Origin: Paramacrobiotus metropolitanus | Taxonomy: Eukaryota; Tardigrada; Eutardigrada; Parachela; Macrobiotidae | NCBI RefSeq assembly: GCF_019649055.1 | Contig: NW_026570229.1 | Span: forward strand, 1,798,001-1,862,000 | Length of the DNA: 64,000 bases | Direction of reading: 5' to 3' | Shown here: piece after piece, positions 46,368-57,169 of the stretch | Layout of the letters: each line of letters starts with the position of its first letter | Numbering within the stretch: the stretch's first letter is position 1 | Made by a program: the position numbers and the translations under genes | Notes under the pieces: generated by a model | The model's input: the letters and a program-made list of their open reading frames with translations, nothing else | Told to the model about the DNA's origin: nothing | Databases searched by the model: none

Positions 46368-46858
46368 TCAGGCAACTTTTGGATGCCGATGACTGCTCTT
46401 GTATTCCCAAAAATAGATCGTATTTCCAACGGCCACTGGGGGTAACCGCCATCCATCCACTTCGAAATCAGCCTGCAACCGATACCACTGGCGGTGTCGT
46501 AAATCCAGTCTGGCAATCGAAATCCGTTCTTTCTCCACTGGTGGATCAGACTTTTCTAGAATTTGACAGATTAACCGATTCTTGACCATGGCTAACGATG
46601 ACGCTAAGATATCCGGTGGCTGCCGAGTGGGAAGCACGACTTCTTTCAAGGTGTTTGTCCACGGACAAAAGAGCTGCATTTCCGTTTGCACCGCTGAGTT
46701 GCGGTCGCCGGTTGAAAACATGTGCACGAAGAGTATGCCCTTGTCCGTGTCGCTGTGCAGTGGTTCTTCTTCTAATTCCTTGTCTGGTTCCTGGTCTAGC
46801 TCCACGTGTGGTTTCTCGGCAGGTTCCTCGTTGGGGTGCTGGATGCATGTGACATCCC
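46368..46858 (-). CDS. Kelch-like protein, upstream exon (fragment)
   Basis: An acceptor (GCGGCTTCAG) precedes a frame that begins GDVTCIQHPNEEP, has an acidic Glu-rich spacer, and continues with kelch-like blades (GILFVHMFSTGD...CPWTNTLKEV, then LDLRHRQWYRL...GWRLPPVAVGNTIYFWEYK). It ends at a stop at 46368 with no convincing donor before it, so the link to the exon at 45784 is inferred. Another open segment at about 46980-47094 (minus; KDVLNKIDTVQSLLKG) may be the previous exon. The gene may be decayed. Confidence 0.45.
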
Positions 46859-47344
46859 CTGAAGCCGCAGTGCCGCAGATGGTGGAATTTGATGACCGTA
46901 TAAAGCCGTACAACCTTCGGAGTAGAAACCGCATCCTGATCAAGGCGGTAGCGAAGAAGAAAGTTGGCGAGACGACCTTTGCTTGGAAACTTAATAAATT
47001 GTGGACATTTTTTGTTGATTCTAATTTTTCTGATCTGTTCCATATTCATACAGTTGGTGCCTTTAAGCAAGCTTTGAACCGTGTCAATTTTGTTTAGGAC
47101 GTCTTTTCTGTCTATCTGCACTCGTACTTTTCGATTTTGCTATTTGGCCAGGTTTAAAATCCCAGCTAGAATGTCACCCTAGCCGGAAATGGGCTACCTG
47201 CTCCACGATGAATAATAATAATAACGGCACTGCTCAATGATCTTCGCTGTTTGCGGATCGTTGTGTGTCTGCGGCTAGATGCTATTGCATACAGGCCATC
47301 AGGTCTCTTAATTCTTCGGGGGATGGCCTATTCTTGCCTTCCCT

Positions 47345-47508
47345 CTATAAACATTTCGGGGTGAGTTCAGCAATGGCCAACGCGATTTTCCCGTTGATAA
47401 AAGGTACATAACCCTCGATTATCTTACTCATGAATTCGTTGGGCGGTGTCTGTGCATCCACGTAGAAAAATGCATCACTGGCTTTCGCGTTCGACTTGCA
47501 GAGAGTCT
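47345..47508 (-). CDS. Possible terminal exon, unrecognised
   Basis: After an acceptor (GTGTTTCACAG) the frame reads TLCKSNAKASDAFFYVDAQT, then EFMSKIIEGYVPFINGKIAL, and stops at 47345. It is protein-like but carries no domain I know. It might belong to the kelch gene region or to a separate broken gene. Confidence 0.25.
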
Positions 47509-47855
47509 GTGAAACACACAAACTGACTCTGAAGTCAGCAACTGCGTGGCTATCACCTGTGCTGTATTTGCTCAAATGCATCACTAGTCACTACATTCCC
47601 GTACCACTCACATGGAATGCCCCGATAAGAAAAGTTTTTATCGCTATCAAATTGAAGCCGCTAAGAAGAATACTCGTATGAAACACGGTGTTTGCAGGCA
47701 GTAGGAGAATTTTGTTTATAATTCTAAGCGCAACAGGCACTCTAGTATTTTCTGATAGGCAGATAATTTGTTTGTGATCTTCGAGTCAATGCGAGAAAGT
47801 TAACGGCTTGAATGTCATCACGAAATAAACTAAATAAACAAATGTATTTCAAGAG

Positions 47856-47892
47856 ATTAATGTTATTGTCCAGTTATTAATGTTATTGTCCA
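47856..47892 (+). repeat. Two direct copies of ATTAATGTTATTGTCCA
   Basis: The 17-bp word occurs at 47856-47872 and 47876-47892 (period 20), right before the 74-bp palindrome. The loop of that palindrome contains the related word GACAATAACC. Confidence 0.8.
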
Positions 47893-47896
47893 TTGT

Positions 47897-48060
47897 TAGT
47901 TAAGCGTCCAATGCACTATTACACGACATCAATCGGTCAGCATGTGGAAGTTCCCCATACTCCGACGGTTCGGAAAGCATGACAATAACCGTCGGAGTAT
48001 GGGGAACTTCCACATGCTGACCGATTGATGTCGTGTAATAGTGCATTGGACGCTTAACTA
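47897..48060. repeat. Perfect 74-bp inverted repeat, 16-nt loop
   Basis: Bases 47897-47970 are the exact reverse complement of 47987-48060. The arm begins TAGTTAAGCGTCCAATGCAC and ends at the loop CGGAAAGCATGACAAT. Transcribed, it would form a 74-bp double-stranded hairpin, a shape seen in small-RNA-producing hairpin loci; as DNA it is a foldback element. Zero mismatches point to recent origin or continuing correction between the arms. It stops within 100 bases of the 3' end of the LRR gene. Confidence 0.95.
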
Positions 48061-48143
48061 AAAAGTGACCAAAGCGTATAACAGTTTCCAGCCATGGTCT
48101 GTCCTACAATTAATTTTATGGGTGCTGACATTTTCACTTCAAT

Positions 48144-49230
48144 CTAATGTTCAACTGTCGACGACTGCGTGGTACTCGGGCACACGTCATACGCGGACGC
48201 CACTAATCCGTTTGGCAGCGCTTTCCAACATCCTTTGCACTGGAACCCTTCTTTCGTTGTTTGATTACTTGCTTCACAGAGAGGCTGCCCTTCGTCTCCA
48301 CAGGTCAAGGTAACGTCTACTTTCTGGGCTTTCTCGAAAGCCAGTCGCTGAAGTGGTTGCATCATGGTATTAAAGCAAAGGTCACCATTGGCTACCAATG
48401 GGTTTCCTGATAATTCCACGTTAATCGACTGAGCATGGGTACCATTCCGAAGAAAGTTAATTAGCTCAGCTGGAATGGCGGCGATTTTGTTGCCTCCCAG
48501 ATTGACTTGGTTAAGATGAGGCAGATTTGGAGGGGAGGAAACTTTAAGGGTGGTAATGGAATTCAGGGGCGCGTTCAAGACCTAAACCAAACATAGAAAG
48601 CTTATGATAATATTGGCCAAACGTTTTTTAATGAAATGCATGATTATTAAGCAGGATCTGCTTAGTTAAAACTTGCCCGAAGATTGCTTGACTGCGGTGT
48701 TATTTTTTAACCCGGCATTAGACGAGTGGGCACAGCGAAAGTTAAAATCAACACCGCAACGTTTTTTGGGAGAACCGACCAATCGAGCTCCTTCAGTGGA
48801 TTTTCCTGTAACGACAGTGCCGTTAGCGCCGGCGTGGCGTGGAATGCTCCCGGTTGGATCCGCTCCAATCCCGCATTATCCACGGTGAGCCCCACAAATT
48901 GTCGAACCCGTCAAACATTCCTGAGTCCAGTGATGACAATCGTCCTCCGATAAACTCCAGTTCGCCTACCGTCTTTCTGGCATTGGACAACCAGGACTTT
49001 ATCACGCCGGTGTCGTTGAATTCGAAGCGGTTAAAAACGATGTAATGCAGTTTGGGACACGCCGGTAAGGGCGGCGCATTTTTCAGGAACGATAGAGCTT
49101 TGTTATTACCCAAGCTTAAACGCGAAGTGGCTAGCAACTCGGTCCGTTTGCGAAACGGGCATACCGTCGACGCATTACACTTTGAGACAAAACCGTAGCA
49201 TATGACACATAAAGAAATGATTGTTGTACT
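48144..49230 (-). pseudogene. Leucine-rich-repeat protein gene with a frameshift
   Basis: The upstream part (49230 to about 48890) encodes a hydrophobic start (IISLCVICYGFVSKC), a Cys-containing cap and repeats (LHYIVFNRFEFNDTGV, VGELEFIGGRLSSLDSGMFDGFDNL). At about 48890 the frame must shift by one base for the next repeat to continue (VGLTVDNAGLERIQPGAFHA, ALTALSLQENPL). The last exon, from an acceptor at 48581 to a stop at 48144, carries LPHLNQVNLGGNKIAAIP and a Cys-rich C-terminal cap. No in-frame ATG is seen at the 5' end, and the splice between the two exons does not settle into one phase. Either it is a decaying gene or the assembly has an indel. Its 5' side is only about 150 bases from the inverted-array element starting at 49376, which may have removed the first exon. 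Confidence 0.55.
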
Positions 49231-49607
49231 TTAAAATGGGTTCAGTAATAGTAACGCATTTGTTGTTGCTGAGAAATTAATTTTTAAAGTGAAAAATTTG
49301 AAGTCAATTTTTACAGAGTACAGATTTGAAGAAAAATATTCTGAAACGGCCATTTTATAGAGTGAAGTATTAGAAGCTTATTATACGGACAGAATTTTGA
49401 TTGATAAAAAACAGAAAAAGAAAAAAATCGGGGGTGCCAAAGTGATTGGGGCACTCTACCCCTGGATATTTCTGACCATATCTGCCGAACAGAACCCTAA
49501 ACAGTAGGACTGGCTCAATCCGTACCAAACTTGTGTTACGTAGCGCGACAGACACGGAACGCGACAGAACAAATACCCGCGACAGTACTTTGGCTACATC
49601 GCGCATG

Positions 49608-50274
49608 CTGCGCCAGTACTTTGTGCTGCGCTCAGGCTGTATTGCCGCGACGCCGCGACAGCCGCGACACAGTATATAACCGCGACAGCACCGCGGCAGT
49701 ACTTCTGCTGCTGGCAGGCTGTGCTTCCGCGACGCCGCGACAGCCGCGACACAGTATATAACCGCGACAGCACCGCGGCAGTACTTCTGCTGCTGGCAGG
49801 CTGTGCTTCCGCGACGCCGCGACAGCCGCGACACAGTATATAACCGCGACAGCACCGCGGCAGTACTTCTGCTGCTGGCAGGCTGTGCTTTCGCGACGCC
49901 GCGACAGCCGCGACACAGTATATAACCGCGACAGCACCGCGGCAGTACTTCTGCTGCTGGCAGGCTGTGCTTTCGCGACGCCGCGACAGCCGCGACACAG
50001 TATATAACCGCGACAGCACCGCGGCAGTACTTCTGCTGCTGGCAGGCTGTGCTTCCGCGACGCCGCGACAGCCGCGACACAGTATATAACCGCGACAGCA
50101 CCGCGGCAGTACTTCTGCTGCTGGCAGGCTGTGCATCCGCGACGCCGCGACAGCCGCGACCAGTATATAATTGCGACAGCACCGCGACAGTACTTCTGCT
50201 GCTGGCAGGCTGTGCATCCTCGACGCCGCGACAGCCGCGACACAGTAGATAATTGCGACAGCACCGCGCCAGTT
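49608..50274. repeat. Left tandem array, eight units of 82 bp
   Basis: The phrase ACAGTATATAACCGCGACAG recurs at 49669, 49751, 49833, 49915, 49997 and 50079, then with changes at about 50160 and 50243; the spacing is 82 except at the right edge. Each unit also holds CACCGCGGCAGTACTTCTGC, TGCTGGCAGGCTGTGC and a CGCGAC-rich part. Units are nearly identical. The lack of stops in several frames creates ORFs up to 352 codons that are not genes. Confidence 0.92.
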
Positions 50275-51900
50275 CCTGTGCGGAAAAGTGTTCTCCGAGA
50301 GTAAAACTAGTGACTTTGAACACTTGCGTAAATTGAACACTGGTGTACTTTGAACGGTCTTTACGGAATCGGCGTGGCTCGTAGACTATAACACAAGGGG
50401 GACCTCGCGTTTGTTTAACACCTCTCAAGAGTTATCTGGAACGGATCTAGTTATTTACTAATATTTAGTCCTTTTTAAAATGAACAAAGCGCCAGAATCT
50501 GCTTTTGGGAGCAAAGAAACACAAAAAAAAGCGCTTAATGGATGGACCAGAGTTCACTAGCCATTCGCTTGTTACCAGGTCAACGGGACACGATTTCTGA
50601 TTTATAATGCGCGAAAATAGCGTACGAAAAGCTTTCTAACGGGGCCGTTCCTCTTGAGGCGCCACCCATTTGCCCTCGGGAACACCTTTAGTACACGGAA
50701 CCCCTGCCCCCTGGGGCTACAACTGGGGGCAGCTGTTCTGTACATTGAACAGGTGTACACCGAACGAAAAAACCCGGCGGCTTTCACATCTGCAAGATGT
50801 CATTCGCATCCCCTCTACGCCCTGCAATAAAATTAGCTAAAAGCACCATTGTAGAGGAGTGTGTAGTTGATGGTTCCTGGCCTACAATTCTTTGTCGCTC
50901 AGTTGCCAGTGCAGAAAAGTAAAGCTCGATTGATTAAAAACGTTGCCAGGAATTCTTTTTAGAGACTGCGCGATTATTGCCAAGCAATTTTGTAAAAATA
51001 ATAACTTCGAATGCTTCGGTAAATTGTGTCATAGTCCGAAAAGAAGAAATACTAGTATGGAATAACCGAGAACTGCTTACCGTGAAACCGGTTAAAAGGT
51101 GGTACTAATACTAATAGTCATTCCCATAATTATGTCCTGCTACGCTGCGGTCATGCAGTGCCGTAAAAGACAGTGCACTATCCTAGTTATTATGTTTCAT
51201 TTATGTGTGTGGAACTCTGTATTCCGACCGTATGTAATTCAATCCTGACGTCTTGGGCAATTTTTTGCACTGAATTACTTGTCAATAGTTTGCTTATTAT
51301 TTTCACGTTAACAGCTGCTGCGTCAAGAATGAGCTGCAGGACCCAGAGGATAATATTCTGCGAAGCACGCTCTCGGTGCCGGAAGCGTAATGCGAAAATT
51401 CCAGCACAATAGTTAAATCCTAAAGTCAATAGCCAAGTATTTGAACTTTCATAAAGCTAAAACTGCATACAACGATTTCTCGTAGAGCCCATCTGTGGAC
51501 AACACAACAAGAGATACATTATTACGTCTAGTGCCAGGTTTGTGCACAACAGAATTTGCCACTTTCCCGTTTGAACGCAATTGCAAGGCTAAACCGTCAC
51601 TGCCCGATTAAACGTTCCTTTGCCAAACACTGTTCTCGAGTCTTCCAATTTTAGTATTTTTATACAATTTTCTAGAGTGGTCTACAGTTTAATTACATTT
51701 TCCCTATAACTGTTATAAGTCAATAATCGTTAATCTAGCGGAACAACCAGCGTCACACATCACTGACCACTACGAGGTTATCACGTCAGACTCCAACAGC
51801 ACTTTACAGGTTCAAGCTGGCCAACACGTAACGCATATCACTGGCTTGCGTCACCGAGCCTACTCACCAGCAGCAACTCGGGCTTACACTTGACCAAATC
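50275..51900. other. Interior of the giant element, left part; no gene seen
   Basis: No domain-bearing frame, tandem repeat or RNA gene was recognised. Confidence 0.4.
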
Positions 51901-51996
51901 CACTCGGCACGGCGCACACAATTACTAATTTGGTTTACGATTGAGCGTTTTCAGAGCTTGTGCAATGTGCGCACCAACAAGAATGAGTATCCGTGT

Positions 51997-52359
51997 TGGC
52001 GGCAGGCGTCTCTCCCCGTGAGCAGAGGTGGCATTGGCATTCGTCGAGCGGAAGAATTAGCTCTCCCAGCCTACCTGGCTTCGATTCACTCCGCATCTGT
52101 ACTAATGTCACTGCTTCTTCCCAATCACGCTGCTGTGGACTCCACCGATGCACGGGAAAAGTGGAAAGTGAAGAGTGGTCAGACAGATCTTCCCGAACTC
52201 AACTTCCAAAACTCTCAACGATCGTGGGACTTACCGCTGTGTAATGCGTCACTGTCAACACTGCTGGATGTTTTCCGTGACGACGAAACTAACAGAGCCC
52301 ATCTCCTTGCCCAGTCCAAACCGGAAGCCGGCATTTGGTTAATTTTGTTATTAAACTAA
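51997..52359 (+). pseudogene. Fragment of a reverse-transcriptase-bearing element
   Basis: The frame contains RQASLPVSRGGIGIRRAEEL, ALPAYLASIHSASVL, and after a short spacer RSWDLPLCNASLSTLLDV...RAHLLAQSKPEAGIWL. This is the segment after the RT domain in the invertebrate RT family also seen at 29397-29622 (shared motif RSWD.P, RA.LLA, GAWL). About 120 residues remain with a stop at 52359. It lies inside the giant element and could be an insertion into it or cargo. Confidence 0.65.
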
Positions 52360-52638
52360 ATTCTTCGTATTACTGGGCACAACAGTAGAACTGAATTTTA
52401 GTGTGTTTTGACTGACTATGTATTTAAGATCTTGAAACTCTGAAATTACCTGCACTAAAAGCGTAAGAAATCGTTTTCTCCTCTTCCAGTTGCAATATTA
52501 ATGTCTACGCGCAGTGTTGCCTAACGCAGGGTTCGAATTAGAAGCGGTTACACAAAAAGATACCACGGAGTGATGTTTTCGTTGCAAGAAATATTGTGAA
52601 TCGCTCCAATTTCGTCCACGGTCGATGCATTTTAACCG

Positions 52639-52751
52639 ATTTCACGATTTCACCTTTTCATGCATTTCATTTCACTTTCACATTTCACGCGAGGGTCTGA
52701 GTGATTGTGAAATGAAAGTGAAATGAAAAGTGAAATGTGAAATCGTGAAAG
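52639..52751. repeat. Inverted repeat of CATTTCA/TGAAATG words, about 45-bp arms
   Basis: TTTCACGATTTCACcTTTTC... on the left pairs imperfectly with ...GAAAAGTGAAATGTGAAATCGTGAAA on the right. Both arms are built from a short repeated word (CATTTCA), so internal slippage is likely. Confidence 0.75.
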
Positions 52752-52878
52752 CGTGACTTCAACCATACAATGGAAGTCAAAATTCTCTTACATTCGGTCC
52801 GGGACCGAATGACCAATAAAAATAAATGGCTAGGACCAAATGACCAATAAACAGAAACGCGCAAGAATACGAACACTT

Positions 52879-53217
52879 GTTTCTGGCGCATTTCCCAACG
52901 AACACCATCAAGCGATATCTCAAACGAAAGACAAAAACATTTCAAGAATTTCGATACCAAACGTGTCATCCGTTATGGGATCTAAGAGAAAATCGAGCCA
53001 TTTTAGTTTGTCGTAGACAAAGCACACGATTTCTGTGTGAAAGCTGAAACAAACCGCGGATGCAAATCCTATGCTATGTCTACGAGAAACTTTAGATGCC
53101 TCGATTATCTCTTAGATCTTATAAAGAACAACTTATTTGGTATCAAAATTCTTGAAATTTTTTCCTCATTCGTTTGAGATATCGGTCGATGGTTTTCGTT
53201 GGGAAATGCGCAAGGTG
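52879..53217. repeat. Long imperfect inverted repeat, about 140-bp arms
   Basis: The left arm (GCGCATTTCCCAACGAA, GATATCTCAAACGAA, TTTCAAGAATTTCGATACCA, GATCTAAGAGAAAATCGAG, CGTAGACAAAGCA) is found in reverse complement at 53068-53217 with scattered mismatches. The spacer is about 40 bases. It has the shape of an old foldback/MITE element nested in the larger one. Confidence 0.75.
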
Positions 53218-53639
53218 CAAGTGTAAATGTTAGCAGGCCGATGGCCAGTCAAAAATTTGGTTGTTTGATTACAGAAAAGTGCCTGCTTGCGCGCGTTTTG
53301 TGATTACATAAGTGTAAGACAATTTTGGCGTCCATTGTAGTCACACCCACAGATATGTGACTTGTCCTTTTCAGATTTTGTGATATGCGTGCGGTTATTT
53401 TCCCGATAGAAAGTTCATTTTTTTTAAGAGAGGTTCCTCAGAGAACGATTTTTGAGCTTCAGTTGCAGGCACACCTTTGTGCAATTCATTCTAATCTTTC
53501 GCGTTGAAATTTTAATTTATGCGTATGTAACAGGCAAGCGCAGGAAGATCACGAGTGAGCTTCATTGACAAATAAAGGGAATACAAGGCTGCGTAATATC
53601 AGGGAGCAAGAACAAAGCACGTCTGGCTGAATCTAGCTA

Positions 53640-54010
53640 GTGAATATTAAACTCATCATAATTATTTTGCTTATAATTTTGATTAAGCTTATCATAATTG
53701 GAAATTGATCAATTTTAATTATGATCAGCATAATCAAAATTCAACAATTTTAATTAAACTGGAGCATAATTAAAATTGTCCAATTTTAATTTTGCCTATC
53801 ATAATTAAAATTCAGTTTTCTTTTGATCAGGCTATTTATATTGTTCATAATTTGACTCAGAATTAAGCTTAAGTATAATTAAAATTGACGAATTTTAATT
53901 ATGCTTAAGCTTAATTAAAAATGCGCAATTTTAATTATGCTCAGCATAATCAAAATTGCCATAATTTTAATTGAATTAATCATAATGTTTAATTCCCAGC
54001 AAAATTAAGA
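53640..54010. repeat. AT-rich palindromic repeat tract
   Basis: The word CAATTTTAATTATG and its reverse complement CATAATTAAAATTG alternate about ten times, with AAGCTTAA and CAGCATAATCAAAATT variants. It would fold into many stem-loops. Confidence 0.7.
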
Positions 54011-54249
54011 GTTTAATCATCACTAAATCTAGCAAGTCGTTGCTAAAAGGGTTCTTGAGTGTCTGCCCAGGCGTGAAAGAATGCTGTCGGCAAGCACGTT
54101 CGTGATGCGGTCCAGACATATCAGGTGTGTGATGCGCAAACTGGACTCGATCCAACGCGAGCGTATGAACGCTGATTGGTGCTGCGAGAGAGGGACGAGA
54201 GAGCAGTACTACTCAGCGTATGCGCTGCGTATATCCGCTTCAGCGGATG

Positions 54250-54940
54250 AGTGAGTGCAGTGCAGCAGCACACGTACGTACAGAGAGAGGCGATGCAGCA
54301 TGCAAGTTTGTGCAAGTACGCACTTTGTGGGCGGAGCACCACGCGCAGGCTCATATGCCGTGACCCTGCAAAAGAACAAAACACGCAAATCCGGGGTGAA
54401 AATCCAGTGCTCCGTCCGGGGGGAGGTCGCCGTCCCAGGAAGTTCGGGCAGTGTTTTGGTGGTGGAATTCTTCAGCGTGGTGCTGGTGGTCGATCCGGCC
54501 GTAGGGATCGGAGTCGGTGCTGCTGTTGGCGGTGTATCCGTTCTGGTTTTCCGCTGGTCCGGGTCGCGTTCGCCGTCGGCATCGCAGGAGGCAATTCTCG
54601 CTCCGCGGCATCGCAGGAGGCGTTTCTCGCTCCGCGGCTTCTCCATCCATTCTGGGGAGGCATCTCCGTCCGTTCCGGGGAGGATCCATCGCATTCTGCG
54701 TGGGGTGGGGGGGTGGGAATGTAGCTCCACCCCCCGGGGTTGAATCAGGTCCGCAACTCAGAGGTGCCGCGCGCGCTGGCAGCGCGCACGGCCGGGAGCG
54801 AAACCGTGAACTGCTACCTGTTACCGGGCGCTTCATGGGCGCCACAGGTACGGTCGACAGCGAAACAGCGGTGAAGCCGGATGAAGGCTTTAATGCCGAA
54901 ATCATGCGCACCGTGGGGCAGCAGACACCAGACTAATGAG
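54250..54940. other. GC-rich open region, possibly coding
   Basis: Several overlapping frames are open on both strands because of GC richness. On the plus strand, a segment ending at 54936 (GTVDSETAVKPDEGFNAEIM then RTVGQQTPD and stop) has a protein-like composition. GCATCGCAGGAGGC...CTCGCTCCGCGG is duplicated in tandem (54580-54640, about 29-bp unit). No domain is recognised and the frame cannot be settled. If the giant element carries a gene, this is the best place to look. Confidence 0.25.
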
Positions 54941-54944
54941 GAAG

Positions 54945-56240
54945 GATTCTGCAGCGAGTGCAACTGTGCTGCAGACCCGTCAAAACACCGAAGAGACGTA
55001 CAGATATGGGGTGGAAATCCCCAGAACCAGCGAATGAGCTATCTGTGAGGGCGGAGCGTCTCACCCTTACACGTGCGTGTCTGGATCTTCATGTATGTTC
55101 ATTCGCGCTGAATTTGTTGTAATGATTTAAATAAAACGAGTTCTTTTAACACAAATTTTACATGAAAGGTCATGATTATACTTCACGCCGCTACCGACAC
55201 TAAAATGATTGCTATGAAAAGTCCACGTTTTAGACGATGATTTTGAAATTTTTGGTCATTACATACTAGATTTTATCGATTGATCCAAGTAACTGGAACT
55301 GATTAAGGTATTGATTTTTTCTCTGTGGGACCACACTTTGAAATTTTTTTCAACGCCACATTAGTATCTAGCGTTCTACGGGCACCGGTGCTGGTATCTG
55401 TGAGCTGACTTACAATTATTAGGAACCGATCTTTCTCTTGGACTTAGGAATTAAATGCATGTGGCAGAGTTTCTAAATTTCCTGAGTCAAACGGCGCTCT
55501 CGGTTTTTTTCCTCTTTTAATTTTTTTTACCCAAAAGTTACCGGCTGTTGTAATGCACATCTTGTTCCTTGATCTGCTAGTTGTTCACTTCTTAACCATA
55601 CTTTAACTCCGCAATACCACCCTATATTATACCATACATCGAAGGTCAGCTAGAGAAACTTGCTGTGGGTGCTCAGCAAGTTTATGAGAGTCGTCTAGGT
55701 GCATTGCCACCTACTATTTGGAATCTGCCACCTTTTAGTGCAAGAATCTCCAGGTTTTATCACTTGGCGTGCCACTGGCAATCACTCAATTTCCAAACCA
55801 CTTTGAGCTTTCCGAAATTTGATTGCATGTGGCTAGCCTGTCGTCTTATTTTCTAACAGCCGAATAATTTAGCAAAACAACCGTGTATCATGAAGCCATG
55901 ATCAGCATTACTAACCGGATGGCTACCCGTCAACAATAGCCTACAGATACCGTATGCGTTCGTAGGTATCACGCGATTCTGTACGAGTAAAAGTTACCAA
56001 ACAATCTATCAACTTTATCTCTAACATGGGGGTGTCGTGGCTGTGACCTCGCAAAAAAATGCAGAGGTAAGCATTAATTTGTGAGCTGAGTCACAGTCAC
56101 GATTTAGACATTCCAGTCTTGAAACACTTTCCGTCTTTCTTTTTTTGGCCTATTATCAGGGCACGGTCAGATGCTCTCCTGTCAGACAAATACAGATATT
56201 TTGAGAGAAGATAGACAGAATAAAAACACTTTTGTCGGCA
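54945..56240. other. No recognisable gene
   Basis: Nothing beyond chance open frames was seen. A 63-codon frame at 55665 has no domain. Confidence 0.4.
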
Positions 56241-56273
56241 ACGGATCAAAAACACTTTTGTCGGCAACGGATC
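56224..56273 (+). repeat. Tandem duplication of about 27 bp
   Basis: AAAAACACTTTTGTCGGCAA followed by CGGATC occurs twice in direct succession. It is a small recent slippage event. Confidence 0.8.
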
Positions 56274-56279
56274 TGGTGC

Positions 56280-57165
56280 GCCTGGGCCATCACTATTGTG
56301 CTGGTCAAAGGTGAAGTTTAAGCATCTTATGTCTTACGAACTTATGAGCCGTAACATTACTGCTGAAGCTAGCGGCGTACCGCTGCGAAAGAACTATATC
56401 CTGAGCGGTGTCACAATGTAGTCGCTGCTACTCATCATTTCATTTGATCAGTCTTTGCTCATCATTCGATTCCATTTTCAGAAAATGTTTTGCTAATATC
56501 ATTATTCTCAAGAACTCACCATTTCATGGACCTACTATTTTGTGAATCTTTCAAGCTTGTGATAGTGTGACTGTAGCAAATACGTTTGTAGTAATATTAT
56601 TATTTATTTAGATTTCGCCGCATGGGAAGCTGTAATAAAATGAATAATTGCAATGCTACAATTCAACGCACAACTCAATGCAGTCGTGATAAATCACGGC
56701 TTAAAAATCGTTGCAATTTAGCTGTGCTTTCGAGATTCATGGATCCACAAAATTCTCGAATAACTTTTTCAATAAAACTATACCAAATAAAAGATCAGCA
56801 CTTCGATTTTTCTCATATTTTGCTCACTTGAAATTTTTGTTTATACTACATATATTTTGCTCACCAGATGTTAAAATTTCTTAGCAAAATTAACTTAAAG
56901 TGACTGCTTTCATAATAAAAACTGTTATGTCACTTTCAAAACACAAAAAACTTCAATTGATTTTTAAAAAAACCAACAACAATACAGCAAATGGACAGGG
57001 TTCAGCGCTTCCACGCATTCTACTGTATGTGTGAAACTTCAACTGTATATATGAAACCATATTATGCTTAATATTTGAAGCGAGCAAAATACGAGCAAAG
57101 TCGAAGTGCACATACGAACTGCACATAGTCGAACTGCATCACAAATTATATCGCGTTGTCGCCAC
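56280..57165. other. Interior of the giant element, right part; no gene seen
   Basis: AT-rich sequence without recognisable coding or repeat content, leading into the right array. Confidence 0.4.
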
Positions 57166-57169
57166 CGTT

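Noticed and set aside
49370-50428. Open frames of 210-352 codons on the minus strand
   Set aside because: They arise from the 82-bp repeat, which lacks stops in several frames. The peptide changes frame from unit to unit.
54209-54911. Minus-strand Pro/Arg-rich frames of 173-186 codons
   Set aside because: They are the complement of a GC-rich region with equal openness on the other strand and no domain.
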